Positions 27,913-36,130 of a stretch of 64,000 bases of DNA are shown here, piece by piece. Positions within the stretch are counted from its first letter, which is position 1. Each line of letters starts with the position of its first letter. The notes under the pieces are model-generated. The model was not told the DNA's origin. It worked only from the letters and a program-made list of their open reading frames with translations, and made no database searches. Source of the stretch: Lachnospiraceae bacterium (GTDB lineage: Bacteria > Bacillota > Clostridia > Lachnospirales > Lachnospiraceae); NCBI GenBank assembly GCA_014804655.1, contig JAAUZK010000010.1:126502-190501 (forward strand), written 5' to 3'. The translations under genes and the position numbers were made by a program.

Positions 27913-29016
27913 ATGAAACAAATAACGGAAGGTAAAGTATATAAAAGCATAGAAAAGTATGTTGGGAATGAAAAGAAATTGTTTATTATTTATCCCTATG
28001 GAAACAGGGGGAAGATGGTGGAGCAGATATTGCGAGAAACCTATAATATTCAGAATTGTGTGCTTGCAGACAATCAGCCGACAAAAGAAAATATTTTATC
28101 GGTAAACCAACTGAGCGATTTGCAAGGAGATTATGTTTTATTGCTTTGCTCAGATAACCCAAGGATCTATCAGGAAATTCGAGTAAACCTGAAAGATAAA
28201 TTTTATGGTGAGATATGTGATCTTGCAGAAGTGGATGATGATGAAGTTGTATACGAACCATTTTATTTTAAGAATTATAAAATGCAGATAGAAGAAGTAA
28301 ATTCAGAACAGATTAAGCAGGTTTTCGCACGGACGAAAAGAGCATGGGAGAAACTTGGCAAAGAAGAACCTTATTTTTCTGTGATAACACATGATGAAAT
28401 GAAAACAGAAAATTTGACAGAAGAGGTAATTTCAAGGTTTTTCCAGAGCGGTAATCTAAAAACAATTGAGATTATAAGTTCCCTGAAAAGAAATGGAGTG
28501 AGTAACCTTGAAAGGTTGAGCGTTTTGGAATTAGGATGTGGATGTGGACGCATTACCAAGAGTCTTGCCCGGAATTTTGGACATGTTGATGCGGTGGACA
28601 TTTCGGAGGGTAATCTGAGAATTGCCAGGGAGCATATTAAAGACACGAATGTGGATTTCTTTTTAATGAAAGAGGTTGAAGATTATTTGAAACTCCCTCA
28701 GGCGGATATCATATATTCGTTTATTGTATTACAGCATAATTGCCCTCCTGTTATAGAATATATATTGAACGTTATGATGAATAAGGTAAATCCCAATGGC
28801 ATTCTTATGTTCCAGGTTCCGACTTATTATTGGGGGTATACTTTCTGTTACGAAGAGTATATGAGTCAGCCAGAGGGGATGGAGATGCATTGTTTCCCAC
28901 AAAACAGGATATTTGAACTTGCATATGAGAATCAGTGTATTCCATTAGAAGTATATCCTTATTTATGTACTGGACGACAAGATCATTCAATGATGTTTAT
29001 TTTCAGGAAAAAATAG
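27913..29016 (+). CDS. Divergent Rossmann-like domain fused to a class I SAM methyltransferase
   Basis: A 367-residue protein. Residues about 15-115 look like a divergent copy of the repeated module, with FIIYPYGNRGKMVEQIL in place of the usual glycine loop and CVLADNQPTKEN at the second strand. The catalytic part begins near residue 205 with VLELGCGCGRITKSLA, then VDAVDISEGNLRIA, ADIIYSFIVLQHN and VNPNGILMFQVPTYYWG, a Methyltransf_12/25-like SAM domain. It is the first intact gene after the IS110 scar; its promoter may now lie in or near the element. Substrate unknown. Confidence 0.8.
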   Translation: MKQITEGKVYKSIEKYVGNEKKLFIIYPYGNRGKMVEQILRETYNIQNCVLADNQPTKENILSVNQLSDLQGDYVLLLCSDNPRIYQEIRVNLKDKFYGEICDLAEVDDDEVVYEPFYFKNYKMQIEEVNSEQIKQVFARTKRAWEKLGKEEPYFSVITHDEMKTENLTEEVISRFFQSGNLKTIEIISSLKRNGVSNLERLSVLELGCGCGRITKSLARNFGHVDAVDISEGNLRIAREHIKDTNVDFFLMKEVEDYLKLPQADIIYSFIVLQHNCPPVIEYILNVMMNKVNPNGILMFQVPTYYWGYTFCYEEYMSQPEGMEMHCFPQNRIFELAYENQCIPLEVYPYLCTGRQDHSMMFIFRKK

Positions 29017-29032
29017 ATGGAGAGATGTGATT

Positions 29033-29473
29033 ATGTCAAAGAAATTTTATACTGAGGATGTTATGGCATCTATAAAAAAGCAAATAAAGGATGAGAATAT
29101 TCCAGTTAGGGAGCAGTATTTAGCCAGTGGGTATTATGAAAGGAAAATGACGGAATATCGAAAACAAAAAGAAATTGTGATATTTGGCTCTGGAAATTAC
29201 GGAAGAGATTTATATAAAATGTTAAAAATTGAAGGTATTCGTTCTGTGAAATGTTTTTGTGATAACGGAGGGGCAAGGCAGGGGAGAGAATTTGGCGGAC
29301 TTGATATTCTGTCACCACAGGAGGCTGTTGAAAGGTTTCCAGAAGCCATGTATATTATTACTCCGAGGGGGTGGGGAGATGAAATATTAAGGCAGTTAGT
29401 GGATATAGGGATTAATGTGCTGCAAATATCGGTTTTTGTTTTAGAATTGGCAGAATTAACAGAGCGATTATGA
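29033..29473 (+). CDS. Stand-alone Rossmann-like protein (soluble)
   Basis: The ATG at 29033 has GGAGAG 8 bases upstream and is preferred to the GTG at 29027. The 146-residue protein has a charged helical N-terminus of about 42 residues and then the repeated module alone (EIVIFGSGNYGRDLY, KCFCDNGGARQG, LDILSPQEAV, MYIITPRGWGDEI). It has no membrane anchor and no catalytic domain, unlike the three anchored forms. It may compete with or bridge the fused modules, or serve a neighbouring enzyme in trans. Function unknown. Confidence 0.72.
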   Translation: MSKKFYTEDVMASIKKQIKDENIPVREQYLASGYYERKMTEYRKQKEIVIFGSGNYGRDLYKMLKIEGIRSVKCFCDNGGARQGREFGGLDILSPQEAVERFPEAMYIITPRGWGDEILRQLVDIGINVLQISVFVLELAELTERL

Positions 29474-29525
29474 TAAACTCTTTTATGTATTGATGTTTGG
29501 GCGAAGGAATGGTGGATAAATATAT

Positions 29526-30710
29526 ATGAAAGAAAATAAGATTGTGTTTGTGGTGCAAAGATATGGAATGGAGGTGAACGGTGGGGCAGAATATCATTGT
29601 CGTGTTTTGGCGGAACACTTGACGGAGAGATATGATGTGGATGTTTTTACAAGCTGTGCAAGGGATTATATGCCATGGGATAACCATTATTCGGCCGGCT
29701 CATATATGCTAAATGGTGTTACGGTATACAGATTTCCCGTTGAAAGAACAAAGGATGAAGGACGTGTGCTTGAATTGTCAGCTAGAGTAAACCATGGGGA
29801 TCAGGATGCGGAGAAGGAATGGATTGATGAAGTAGGACCTTATTGTCCCCAATTGATTGCTGCTTTAAAAGATAGAGCGGCCCTATATAAAGCGGTCATC
29901 TTTTTCGGATATAATTTTTATCCCGCCGTAGTTGGACTGCAGTTAGGATTGGAGCATACGATACTTATTCCCACGGCTCATGATGAATCAAATATTTACA
30001 AAGACATATGCCGCAGGACTTTCCATGCCGCAAAGGCTTTTTTATATAACAGCGTGGAGGAGAGGCAGTTTTTAATTGATAAGTTTGATACCGGAACCAG
30101 GCCTGGGCGGCTGACTTGTGTAGGGATTGATTTGCCGGATGTAAGTCAGGCGGAAATGCCAAGGGGATACGAACATTGTCATGATTATGTTATTTATGTT
30201 GGTAGAGTTGCCAGAGGGAAGAACTTCAGACAGTTAAACAGGTATTTTATCCAATATAAGAGGGAACATAATACGGACTTAAAATTGTTGGTGGTAGGGC
30301 GAGTGGATAATGAAGAGAAGCTTGCCTATCATGATGACATTATTTATGCAGGGTATGTTTCGGAAGATGATAAGACGCTTTTTATGAAAAATGCTAAACT
30401 TTTAATTATGCCTTCCATGTATGAAAGCCTGTCACTGGTCATTCTTGAAAGTATGGCATTAGGAAGACCCGTATTGGTGAATGAAGACTGTGCAGTCTTG
30501 AAGGGACAGTGTATTAGGAGCAATGCAGGGCTTTATTATTCAAACTATACAGAATTTGAGAGAGCCTTGGACTATATGCTTACAGATAAGGAAGTTTATT
30601 CCCAGATGGCAGAGAATGGGGTGGAATTTGTGAGAAATAATTATAGCTGGCAGTATGTTGTTGAAAACGTAAGTTCATTAATCGAAGAAATAGGAAAGGA
30701 GAATGAGTAA
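29526..30710 (+). CDS. Glycosyltransferase family 4
   Basis: A 394-residue GT-B enzyme with VVQRYGMEVNGGAEYHCR at the N-terminus (GGAE acceptor loop), PTAHDESNIY, donor-domain DYVIYVGRVARGKNF, LLVVGRVDNEEKLAY and YESLSLVILESMALG (E-x7-E) near residue 299. It is of the mannosyl/galactosyltransferase-like GT4 type, but the donor cannot be read. Its stop overlaps the first possible ATG of the next gene, which encodes the third membrane-anchored Rossmann-like protein, repeating the pairing of GT4 with anchor seen elsewhere in the locus. Confidence 0.9.
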   Translation: MKENKIVFVVQRYGMEVNGGAEYHCRVLAEHLTERYDVDVFTSCARDYMPWDNHYSAGSYMLNGVTVYRFPVERTKDEGRVLELSARVNHGDQDAEKEWIDEVGPYCPQLIAALKDRAALYKAVIFFGYNFYPAVVGLQLGLEHTILIPTAHDESNIYKDICRRTFHAAKAFLYNSVEERQFLIDKFDTGTRPGRLTCVGIDLPDVSQAEMPRGYEHCHDYVIYVGRVARGKNFRQLNRYFIQYKREHNTDLKLLVVGRVDNEEKLAYHDDIIYAGYVSEDDKTLFMKNAKLLIMPSMYESLSLVILESMALGRPVLVNEDCAVLKGQCIRSNAGLYYSNYTEFERALDYMLTDKEVYSQMAENGVEFVRNNYSWQYVVENVSSLIEEIGKENE

Positions 30711-30711
30711 T

Positions 30712-31188
30712 ATGAAAAAAGGAGTAGTTGCTGCATTATTCGCTGTAGGAGGAGCGGTTTTAGGAGCCGCAGGAGTAGGCAAAACTATGAAGGAGAAGGT
30801 TGATTATAAGTCAAAAATGTCTGAAAAGCATTTGTCTTTATATCTCTTGATGAACCAATGGGTAAAAGTTAAACAAGAGAATAAATCAATTGCTGATTAC
30901 CTAGAAGGGAATGGCTACAAAGAGATCGCTATTTATGGAATGAATTATGTCGGTGAGACCTTGCTGGATGAACTGACCAATTCAAATGTAAAAGTAAAAT
31001 ATGCGATTGATAAAAATGCTAATACCATTTATTCAGATGTCGATATTGTAACACCGGATGATGAGTTGGCGGAAGTTGATGCAGTTATTGTTACTGCAAT
31101 AACATTTTTTGATGAAATTGAAGAAAATTTATTGGAAAAGATGGATTGTCCCATCTTATCAATGGAAGATATTTTATATGAGGTATAA
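30712..31188 (+). CDS. Membrane-anchored Rossmann-like protein, copy 3
   Basis: Two ATGs are possible, 30703 and 30712; GGAG at 30698-30701 has workable spacing only for 30712, giving 158 residues. An N-terminal Ala/Gly-rich hydrophobic helix (VVAALFAVGGAVLGAAG) is followed by KTMKEKVDYK, a helical linker LLMNQWVKVKQENKSIADYL and the Rossmann-like module from about residue 69 (EIAIYGMNYVGETL, YAIDKNANTI, PDDELAEVDAVIVTAI, SMEDILYEV). Linker and module are close to those of copy 1 and of the GT4 C-terminus at 6373. It probably tethers partner enzymes to the membrane; that is inference. Confidence 0.73.
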   Translation: MKKGVVAALFAVGGAVLGAAGVGKTMKEKVDYKSKMSEKHLSLYLLMNQWVKVKQENKSIADYLEGNGYKEIAIYGMNYVGETLLDELTNSNVKVKYAIDKNANTIYSDVDIVTPDDELAEVDAVIVTAITFFDEIEENLLEKMDCPILSMEDILYEV

Positions 31189-31341
31189 GAGATTAGTTTA
31201 GGGCTGCGTTAACGAGTTAGAGGTGGATTTATTCCTATGGAAAATGAACTCAGGCAAGTTGGATGTCCGTCAGTTTGTGGCGGACATTTGATTAAGGTGA
31301 TAAAGTAAGAATATGATCAAATAAAACGGCGGATAATTTTA

Positions 31342-32481
31342 ATGATAACACATAATGCATCGGTTGATAATTTTATAGAATATATTAAAGATAAAGATAT
31401 CTATATATACGGCGTGGGAGATTTCTATCGGAGACTGTCCAGAAAAGTAATTTATCAGGATATCCATAAAAGAGTTGTAGGTTATATTGATAATGGAAAA
31501 AAAGGGGAAATAATTCATATTTTAGGACAGGAATATAATATTCATGGAGTGGATTTTTTAAAGTCGGTTATAAGTGGTGTAGTCCTGCTGTGCGGGACGA
31601 CATATCTTGATGAAATGTACAGACAGCTTATTTCACAAAATCTGCAAGATGAAATAGAATGTTTTATTATGCCGTTAATTTGGCTTGTTTCAGATGGTAA
31701 AGACGATCCGGAAATAGCGAGTTGTCTGAATCGGAAAAGCCATTCACAATCAATTATGCATAATATAATAGAAAAGAAAATTCATTGTTTTTGGTTTAGT
31801 GGGGAAAAAAAACCGGAGAAATATCAGAAGTGTATTGACACATGGAAAGGTGTATGTCCGGATTATGAGATTATTGAATGGAATGCAGATTCTTATGATT
31901 GTGGAAAGAATCTATTTGTTAAACAGGCATACGAAAAAAAGAAATGGGCATTTGTATCGGATTATGCACGACTTGACGTGATTTATCATTATGGCGGGAT
32001 ATATTTAGATATGGATGTTGAGTTGCTTAGGGATTTTGCACCTTTTCTTCAATTCGACGCTTTTTTTAATTATGGAATGCGGCATATGATTGAACTTGGT
32101 TCAGGATTTGGAAGTGTGAAAAATAATCCTTTTATTGGATCTCTGCTGGAACTATATGAGGATACAGCATTTTTGGATAAGGATGGGCAACCACAAATTA
32201 CAAAGTTTGTCCAACCGGTATGGATAAATGATAGATTTAGCAAAGAAGGGTTTTGGATGAATGGCGATATGCAGCTTGTAAATAATATGCTTATACTTCC
32301 GCGCAGGTTTTATACACCCAAAGACGATTTCTTTTTATATAATTATTTACAGTGTGAAGAAACCAGAGGAATTCATCATTTTAATTCTGAGTGGCAGCCA
32401 CATAAATATTTTGAGCAGAGGAAAAGTGCGGCAAAGTGGATAAACATTGTAGAAAAGCAGTGGTTGGAAAAATATCGGTAG
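31342..32481 (+). CDS. Rossmann-like domain fused to a GT32-type glycosyltransferase
   Basis: A 379-residue protein. The first ~110 residues are a variant of the module (DIYIYGVGDFYRRLS, VGYIDNGKKG, VVLLCGTTYLDEM). The second part is a DXD glycosyltransferase of the Gly_transf_sug/OCH1 type: KKIHCFWFSGEKKPEKY, CIDTWKGVCPDYEIIEWN, FVSDYARLDVIYHYGGIYLDMDVEL with the DMD metal motif near residue 222, and NPFIGSLLELY. Such enzymes add hexoses in capsule and teichoic-type glycans and are cytoplasmic here. The Shine-Dalgarno is weak (GGCGGA). Family call is strong. Confidence 0.87.
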   Translation: MITHNASVDNFIEYIKDKDIYIYGVGDFYRRLSRKVIYQDIHKRVVGYIDNGKKGEIIHILGQEYNIHGVDFLKSVISGVVLLCGTTYLDEMYRQLISQNLQDEIECFIMPLIWLVSDGKDDPEIASCLNRKSHSQSIMHNIIEKKIHCFWFSGEKKPEKYQKCIDTWKGVCPDYEIIEWNADSYDCGKNLFVKQAYEKKKWAFVSDYARLDVIYHYGGIYLDMDVELLRDFAPFLQFDAFFNYGMRHMIELGSGFGSVKNNPFIGSLLELYEDTAFLDKDGQPQITKFVQPVWINDRFSKEGFWMNGDMQLVNNMLILPRRFYTPKDDFFLYNYLQCEETRGIHHFNSEWQPHKYFEQRKSAAKWINIVEKQWLEKYR

Positions 32482-32646
32482 AAAAAAGACGGTTTTTCTA
32501 TTCAAGGTATTTAGACTCTGGCATAATATAAAAATAATGATTCGCTGCTTGTAGGAATCTATCCAAATATTGAAAATGAGATTCTGCCGCAGATATCGGA
32601 GCTTTTACTGAAGGCTGATACTAGGTCTTTTAACAAAATTGTAACT

Positions 32647-34218
32647 GTGCGGGAATTGGATTATATGATATTAAAAAAAATAACAAGGGAGAATATCACA
32701 GATCTATCTGATAAGCAAATTTGTATTTTTGAAAAGTCGGTTGCTTATTTAGAGGAATTATGCGTTCAATATAATGTCTTAGAAATGGTTTCTTTTATAG
32801 TGGACACTAATGAACGTAATATAGGGGAATTTGTATTTCGTGATAGACTATTAGAAGTATTTAGGCTGGACAAACTATTGAGTATTGATCCACAACAAAC
32901 TGTTATAGTAATTACCAGCGACTACTATAAAGAAGCATATGAGAAAATTATACATATCCTTGAAGCGAAGAGATGTGATATAAATGTATATTATTTTGCC
33001 AATCAAGAGACAGAATATGAAGAAGAATATCGTATACATTATAAGAGAACAGAATTGGAAAACATCATTGTATTCCGAAGCGGCCCCCATGCATCTTCTT
33101 ATGTGCGGGGTATGGACTTCGCAGATAATGCGAGAGCTTTATTTGAATATGCACTGCAAATAGGATTGAATTATACATATGAATTAGTATGGATTGTGAA
33201 GAATCCGGAAGAATATAAACGATATGATTCCGTAGATAATGTGAGCTTTGTATCTTTTGACTGGTCAGTTTCTGAAGATCAGACGGAACGTGCCGCATAT
33301 TATCGGGTCTTATGTCTTGCTAAATATCTGTTTTTTACAGATGCTTATGGTTTTGCCAGAAATTGCAGGAAAGATCAGATTAGGGTGCAGTTATGGCATG
33401 GTTGTGGTTTCAAGACAAGAGTGAATTTTGTACGTTGTGAAAAGCGGTATGAGTATACGACCGTTATTAGTGATTTGTATGCAGATATTCATGCAGATAT
33501 TTATGGGCTCAGAAGAGATCAGGTTCTTGTGACAGGATATGCGAAGGAAGACTGGCTTTTTCATCCGGACGGAACGGACAAACAGAAGCTACGTTTACCA
33601 CAGGCAGAACAATATATTTTTTGGCTACCCACTTTTCGGTCTACAGAACAGAAACTAGCGCAATTAAATGAGTATGAGCTGGAATCTGAAACCGGTCTGC
33701 CGATTGTGGACACACTGTATAAACTGAAAAGACTGGACGATATTTTAAAGCAGAACGATATTGTTCTTATTGTGAAACTGCACCCTTTTCAGAATAGGGA
33801 TGGTATAGATTGTGGGAAGTGCAGTCATATACAATTGCTCGAAAATGCCGAACTGGCTGAACAGGATATTCCGATTAATCGGTTGCTTGGAATGGCGGAC
33901 GCTCTGATCAGTGATTATTCTTCGGCAGCGGTGGATTATATGTTATTGGACAGACCGATTGCATTTATGTTGGAAGATGTAGAAGAATATAAACAGAGCC
34001 GTGGATTTGTTTTTGACAATATTAGGGAATGGCTTCCGGGAAAAGAGATATTTACATTTGAGGATCTATGTACTTTTGTGGAAGAAGTTGCGAATCGGTG
34101 TGATATAACGGCGGAGAAAAGACGTGGCTTGAGAAAGCGGATGCATAAGTATTGTGATGATCATAACTGCCAGAGAATATTGGAGATGGTTAATATCCTG
34201 CCAAGGGAGAATTCTTGA
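32647..34218 (+). CDS. CDP-glycerol/CDP-polyol phosphotransferase (TagF/TagB family) with degenerate N-terminal module
   Basis: The C-terminal ~380 residues match the Glyphos_transf family: RVQLWHGCGFKTR near residue 250, VTGYAKEDWLF, FWLPTFRS, IVKLHPFQN near 378 and ALISDYSSAAVDYMLLDRP near 422. These enzymes move glycerol phosphate or ribitol phosphate from the CDP form onto a membrane-linked acceptor. The N-terminal ~110 residues (KQICIFEKSVAYLEEL ... VIVITSDY) look like an eroded copy of the module with its glycine loop lost. The start is uncertain: GTG 32647 or ATG 32665. The CDP-pentitol genes downstream (36131, 36849) could supply its substrate. Activity call good, polyol type inferred. 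Confidence 0.85.
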   Translation: MRELDYMILKKITRENITDLSDKQICIFEKSVAYLEELCVQYNVLEMVSFIVDTNERNIGEFVFRDRLLEVFRLDKLLSIDPQQTVIVITSDYYKEAYEKIIHILEAKRCDINVYYFANQETEYEEEYRIHYKRTELENIIVFRSGPHASSYVRGMDFADNARALFEYALQIGLNYTYELVWIVKNPEEYKRYDSVDNVSFVSFDWSVSEDQTERAAYYRVLCLAKYLFFTDAYGFARNCRKDQIRVQLWHGCGFKTRVNFVRCEKRYEYTTVISDLYADIHADIYGLRRDQVLVTGYAKEDWLFHPDGTDKQKLRLPQAEQYIFWLPTFRSTEQKLAQLNEYELESETGLPIVDTLYKLKRLDDILKQNDIVLIVKLHPFQNRDGIDCGKCSHIQLLENAELAEQDIPINRLLGMADALISDYSSAAVDYMLLDRPIAFMLEDVEEYKQSRGFVFDNIREWLPGKEIFTFEDLCTFVEEVANRCDITAEKRRGLRKRMHKYCDDHNCQRILEMVNILPRENS

Positions 34219-34265
34219 ATGAAGGTCATCAATACTATGCAGAGGTTTTGTAGTCTGGGAGTGGG

Positions 34266-35330
34266 GTGGCAGGCTTGGAAAAGAAATATGATAATTGTAT
34301 ATCGCTTGGTTGGTTTTGCGGTACAGCCTCTTCCATGGGACGTTGTGGGTTGCGCAAACATTCAGGACCTTTTGATTGGTATTTTTCTGATCTTGAATCT
34401 GTTTTAAAAGTGATGGAGAAGGATTTTACTGATTTTATGAAAAAAGAAAATCTTTTGGTCGATAAAAATGATAATACAGTGTTTTATGACACAAAATATG
34501 GATTTTGCTGCAACCACGATATTAGTTTTGATTTTGAAAAGGAATATCCATTGATTTATGAAAAATATATGCGAAGGTCAGAACGATTTCTTCATGATGT
34601 GCAATTTCCAACCTGTTTCATACGAGCAGTAAGGTCGGAAAAGGAGATTCAGTTTATAGAGGAAAATGAAAGTTATATTTATAGAATAGTAAAGAGGGGA
34701 AATTCTGATAATGAAATCATATTTTTGTTGTTAAAGGGTATGCGGAACTTATCAGATAAATGTAAGTTTCAATGGTTTCGATTGGGTATAACAAGATATG
34801 TTGGAAATATTTATGAAATGCGAACTATGTTTGAATCCTCTGAATCTTTTTTAAAATATTGTAGGGAAAGTATTCTAACAGAAGAGGTTATCAAACGTAA
34901 TATAGAATTTGATAAAGAACACTTGTATATAAGCGACAAGTTTAATGTTTTTATAAATAGATTGGCTAAGGAAAATTATAATATAATACCTATATTAAAG
35001 GATTATTATCCGGGTATTGATCGCGAGGGAGTGTTTCTTTGGGGAATGGGAACATATGGAACATTGATGGTGCAGTATCTATTAAAAAATACGATAAAGG
35101 TAAATGGAATCATTGATAATAATCCCAATAAAATAGGAACTTGTTTTGCGGGCATCCCAATTGTTGCGTTTTCGGAAATAGAGTCAGACAGACCCAATAT
35201 TTTTATTTCAATCAAATCGGAACAGTCAATAGATGAGATTATAGAGCAAATTTCTGCGAGATATTTGGATGCCAGAGTATATAAAATGGCAGATTTGTTT
35301 GAGCATCCAATAATATCGCAAATGTTATAG
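34266..35330 (+). CDS. DUF1796 putative cysteine peptidase fused to a C-terminal Rossmann-like domain
   Basis: The N-terminal ~230 residues match DUF1796, a papain-like family: NCISLGWFCGTASSMGR, GPFDWYFSDLESVLKVM, FCCNHDISFDF, FIRAVRSEKEI. From about residue 257 the repeated module follows (VFLWGMGTYGTLMVQYL, NGIIDNNPNKIG, NIFISIKSEQS, KMADLFEHP). DUF1796 proteins occur in bacterial surface polysaccharide loci and their real activity is not settled. The start is a GTG at 34266 (a TTG at 34275 is an alternative) behind GGGAGTGGGG. It is the last gene of the island, followed by a strong palindrome. Confidence 0.8.
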   Translation: MAGLEKKYDNCISLGWFCGTASSMGRCGLRKHSGPFDWYFSDLESVLKVMEKDFTDFMKKENLLVDKNDNTVFYDTKYGFCCNHDISFDFEKEYPLIYEKYMRRSERFLHDVQFPTCFIRAVRSEKEIQFIEENESYIYRIVKRGNSDNEIIFLLLKGMRNLSDKCKFQWFRLGITRYVGNIYEMRTMFESSESFLKYCRESILTEEVIKRNIEFDKEHLYISDKFNVFINRLAKENYNIIPILKDYYPGIDREGVFLWGMGTYGTLMVQYLLKNTIKVNGIIDNNPNKIGTCFAGIPIVAFSEIESDRPNIFISIKSEQSIDEIIEQISARYLDARVYKMADLFEHPIISQML

Positions 35331-35363
35331 TTTTGCATTAAAGAGATAAACATTGTCTAAATT

Positions 35364-35415
35364 ACAAAAATCCATTATACTAATGATGAATAAAAGCAGT
35401 ATAATGGATTTTTGT
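35364..35415 (+). terminator. Perfect 18-bp palindrome, probable terminator at the end of the glycan island
   Basis: Arms 35364-35381 and 35398-35415 are perfect inverted repeats of 18 bp around a 16-base loop. The right arm ends in a T-rich run and the left starts with an A run, so it can work as an intrinsic terminator in either direction. It lies 33 bases after the DUF1796 stop and 21 bases before the epimerase start. Both arms contain a TATAAT-like core, so a promoter role cannot be excluded. Confidence 0.7.
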
Positions 35416-35436
35416 ACAAAGGTAAAGGTGTAACTA

Positions 35437-36099
35437 ATGAACTTCGAACTAATGGCTTCCATGATGTGTGCCAATTACGGCAATCTGGAAAAAGAAGTAC
35501 GAGACTTGGAGAAAGGCGGAATCGACTCCTTCCACATTGATATTATGGATGGACGATATGTGCCTAATTTTGCTATGTCATTAAATGATATGGCATATAT
35601 TGCATCGGCAACGAAGAAACCGCTTGATGTACATTTAATGGTGGAACATCCCAACCACACGGTAGAGTTATTTACAAACCGCCTTCGCAAAGGTGATACG
35701 ATCTACATTCATCCGGAGGCGGAATATCATCCATCCACTACGTTACAGAAGATTATTAATGCCGGGATGATCCCGGGGATTGCGATTAATCCGGGCACCA
35801 GCGTAGAGACGGTCATGGAAATGCTGCGGATTGTAAAGAAAGTATTAGTAATGACGGTCAATCCGGGCAATGCGGGACAGATGTTTATGCCCTATGTAGG
35901 GGAGAAAATCAATAAGCTTCTGACATTGAAGGAGCGGATGGATTTTAAGATTTACTGGGACGGTGCCTGTGGGGCGGACAAGATTATGACATATGCGCCG
36001 AAAGGAATCGACGGATTTGTGTTGGGGACGACGCTTCTGTTTGGTAAAGAGAAGCCGTATGGGGAAACGTTAGCGGATATTAGGAAAATGCAGTTTTAG
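35437..36099 (+). CDS. Ribulose-phosphate 3-epimerase family protein
   Basis: A 220-residue TIM-barrel protein with the Rpe metal ligands: His and Asp in FHIDIMDGRYVPNF, His in DVHLMVEHP, and Asp in the C-terminal WDGACG (normally VDGG). The phosphate-loop motif is MTVNPGNAGQMF against the usual SVNPGFGGQ. The enzyme interconverts ribulose-5-phosphate and xylulose-5-phosphate or a related pair. It is followed after 31 bases by a TarI-like and then a TarJ-like gene, so it is probably a pathway-specific copy feeding CDP-pentitol synthesis rather than the housekeeping enzyme. The altered loops hint at a different ketose-phosphate substrate. Confidence 0.82.
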   Translation: MNFELMASMMCANYGNLEKEVRDLEKGGIDSFHIDIMDGRYVPNFAMSLNDMAYIASATKKPLDVHLMVEHPNHTVELFTNRLRKGDTIYIHPEAEYHPSTTLQKIINAGMIPGIAINPGTSVETVMEMLRIVKKVLVMTVNPGNAGQMFMPYVGEKINKLLTLKERMDFKIYWDGACGADKIMTYAPKGIDGFVLGTTLLFGKEKPYGETLADIRKMQF

Positions 36100-36130
36100 G
36101 CAGAATGCGTGAAAGGTAAAGGATGATGAC

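Noticed and set aside
31263-31287. 7-bp hairpin between the third anchor protein and the GT32 fusion gene
   Set aside because: Loop of 11 bases and no T-tract; too weak to call a terminator.
34219-34407. Short plus-strand frame just after the polyol phosphotransferase
   Set aside because: It overlaps the DUF1796 gene in another frame, whose motifs are clear.
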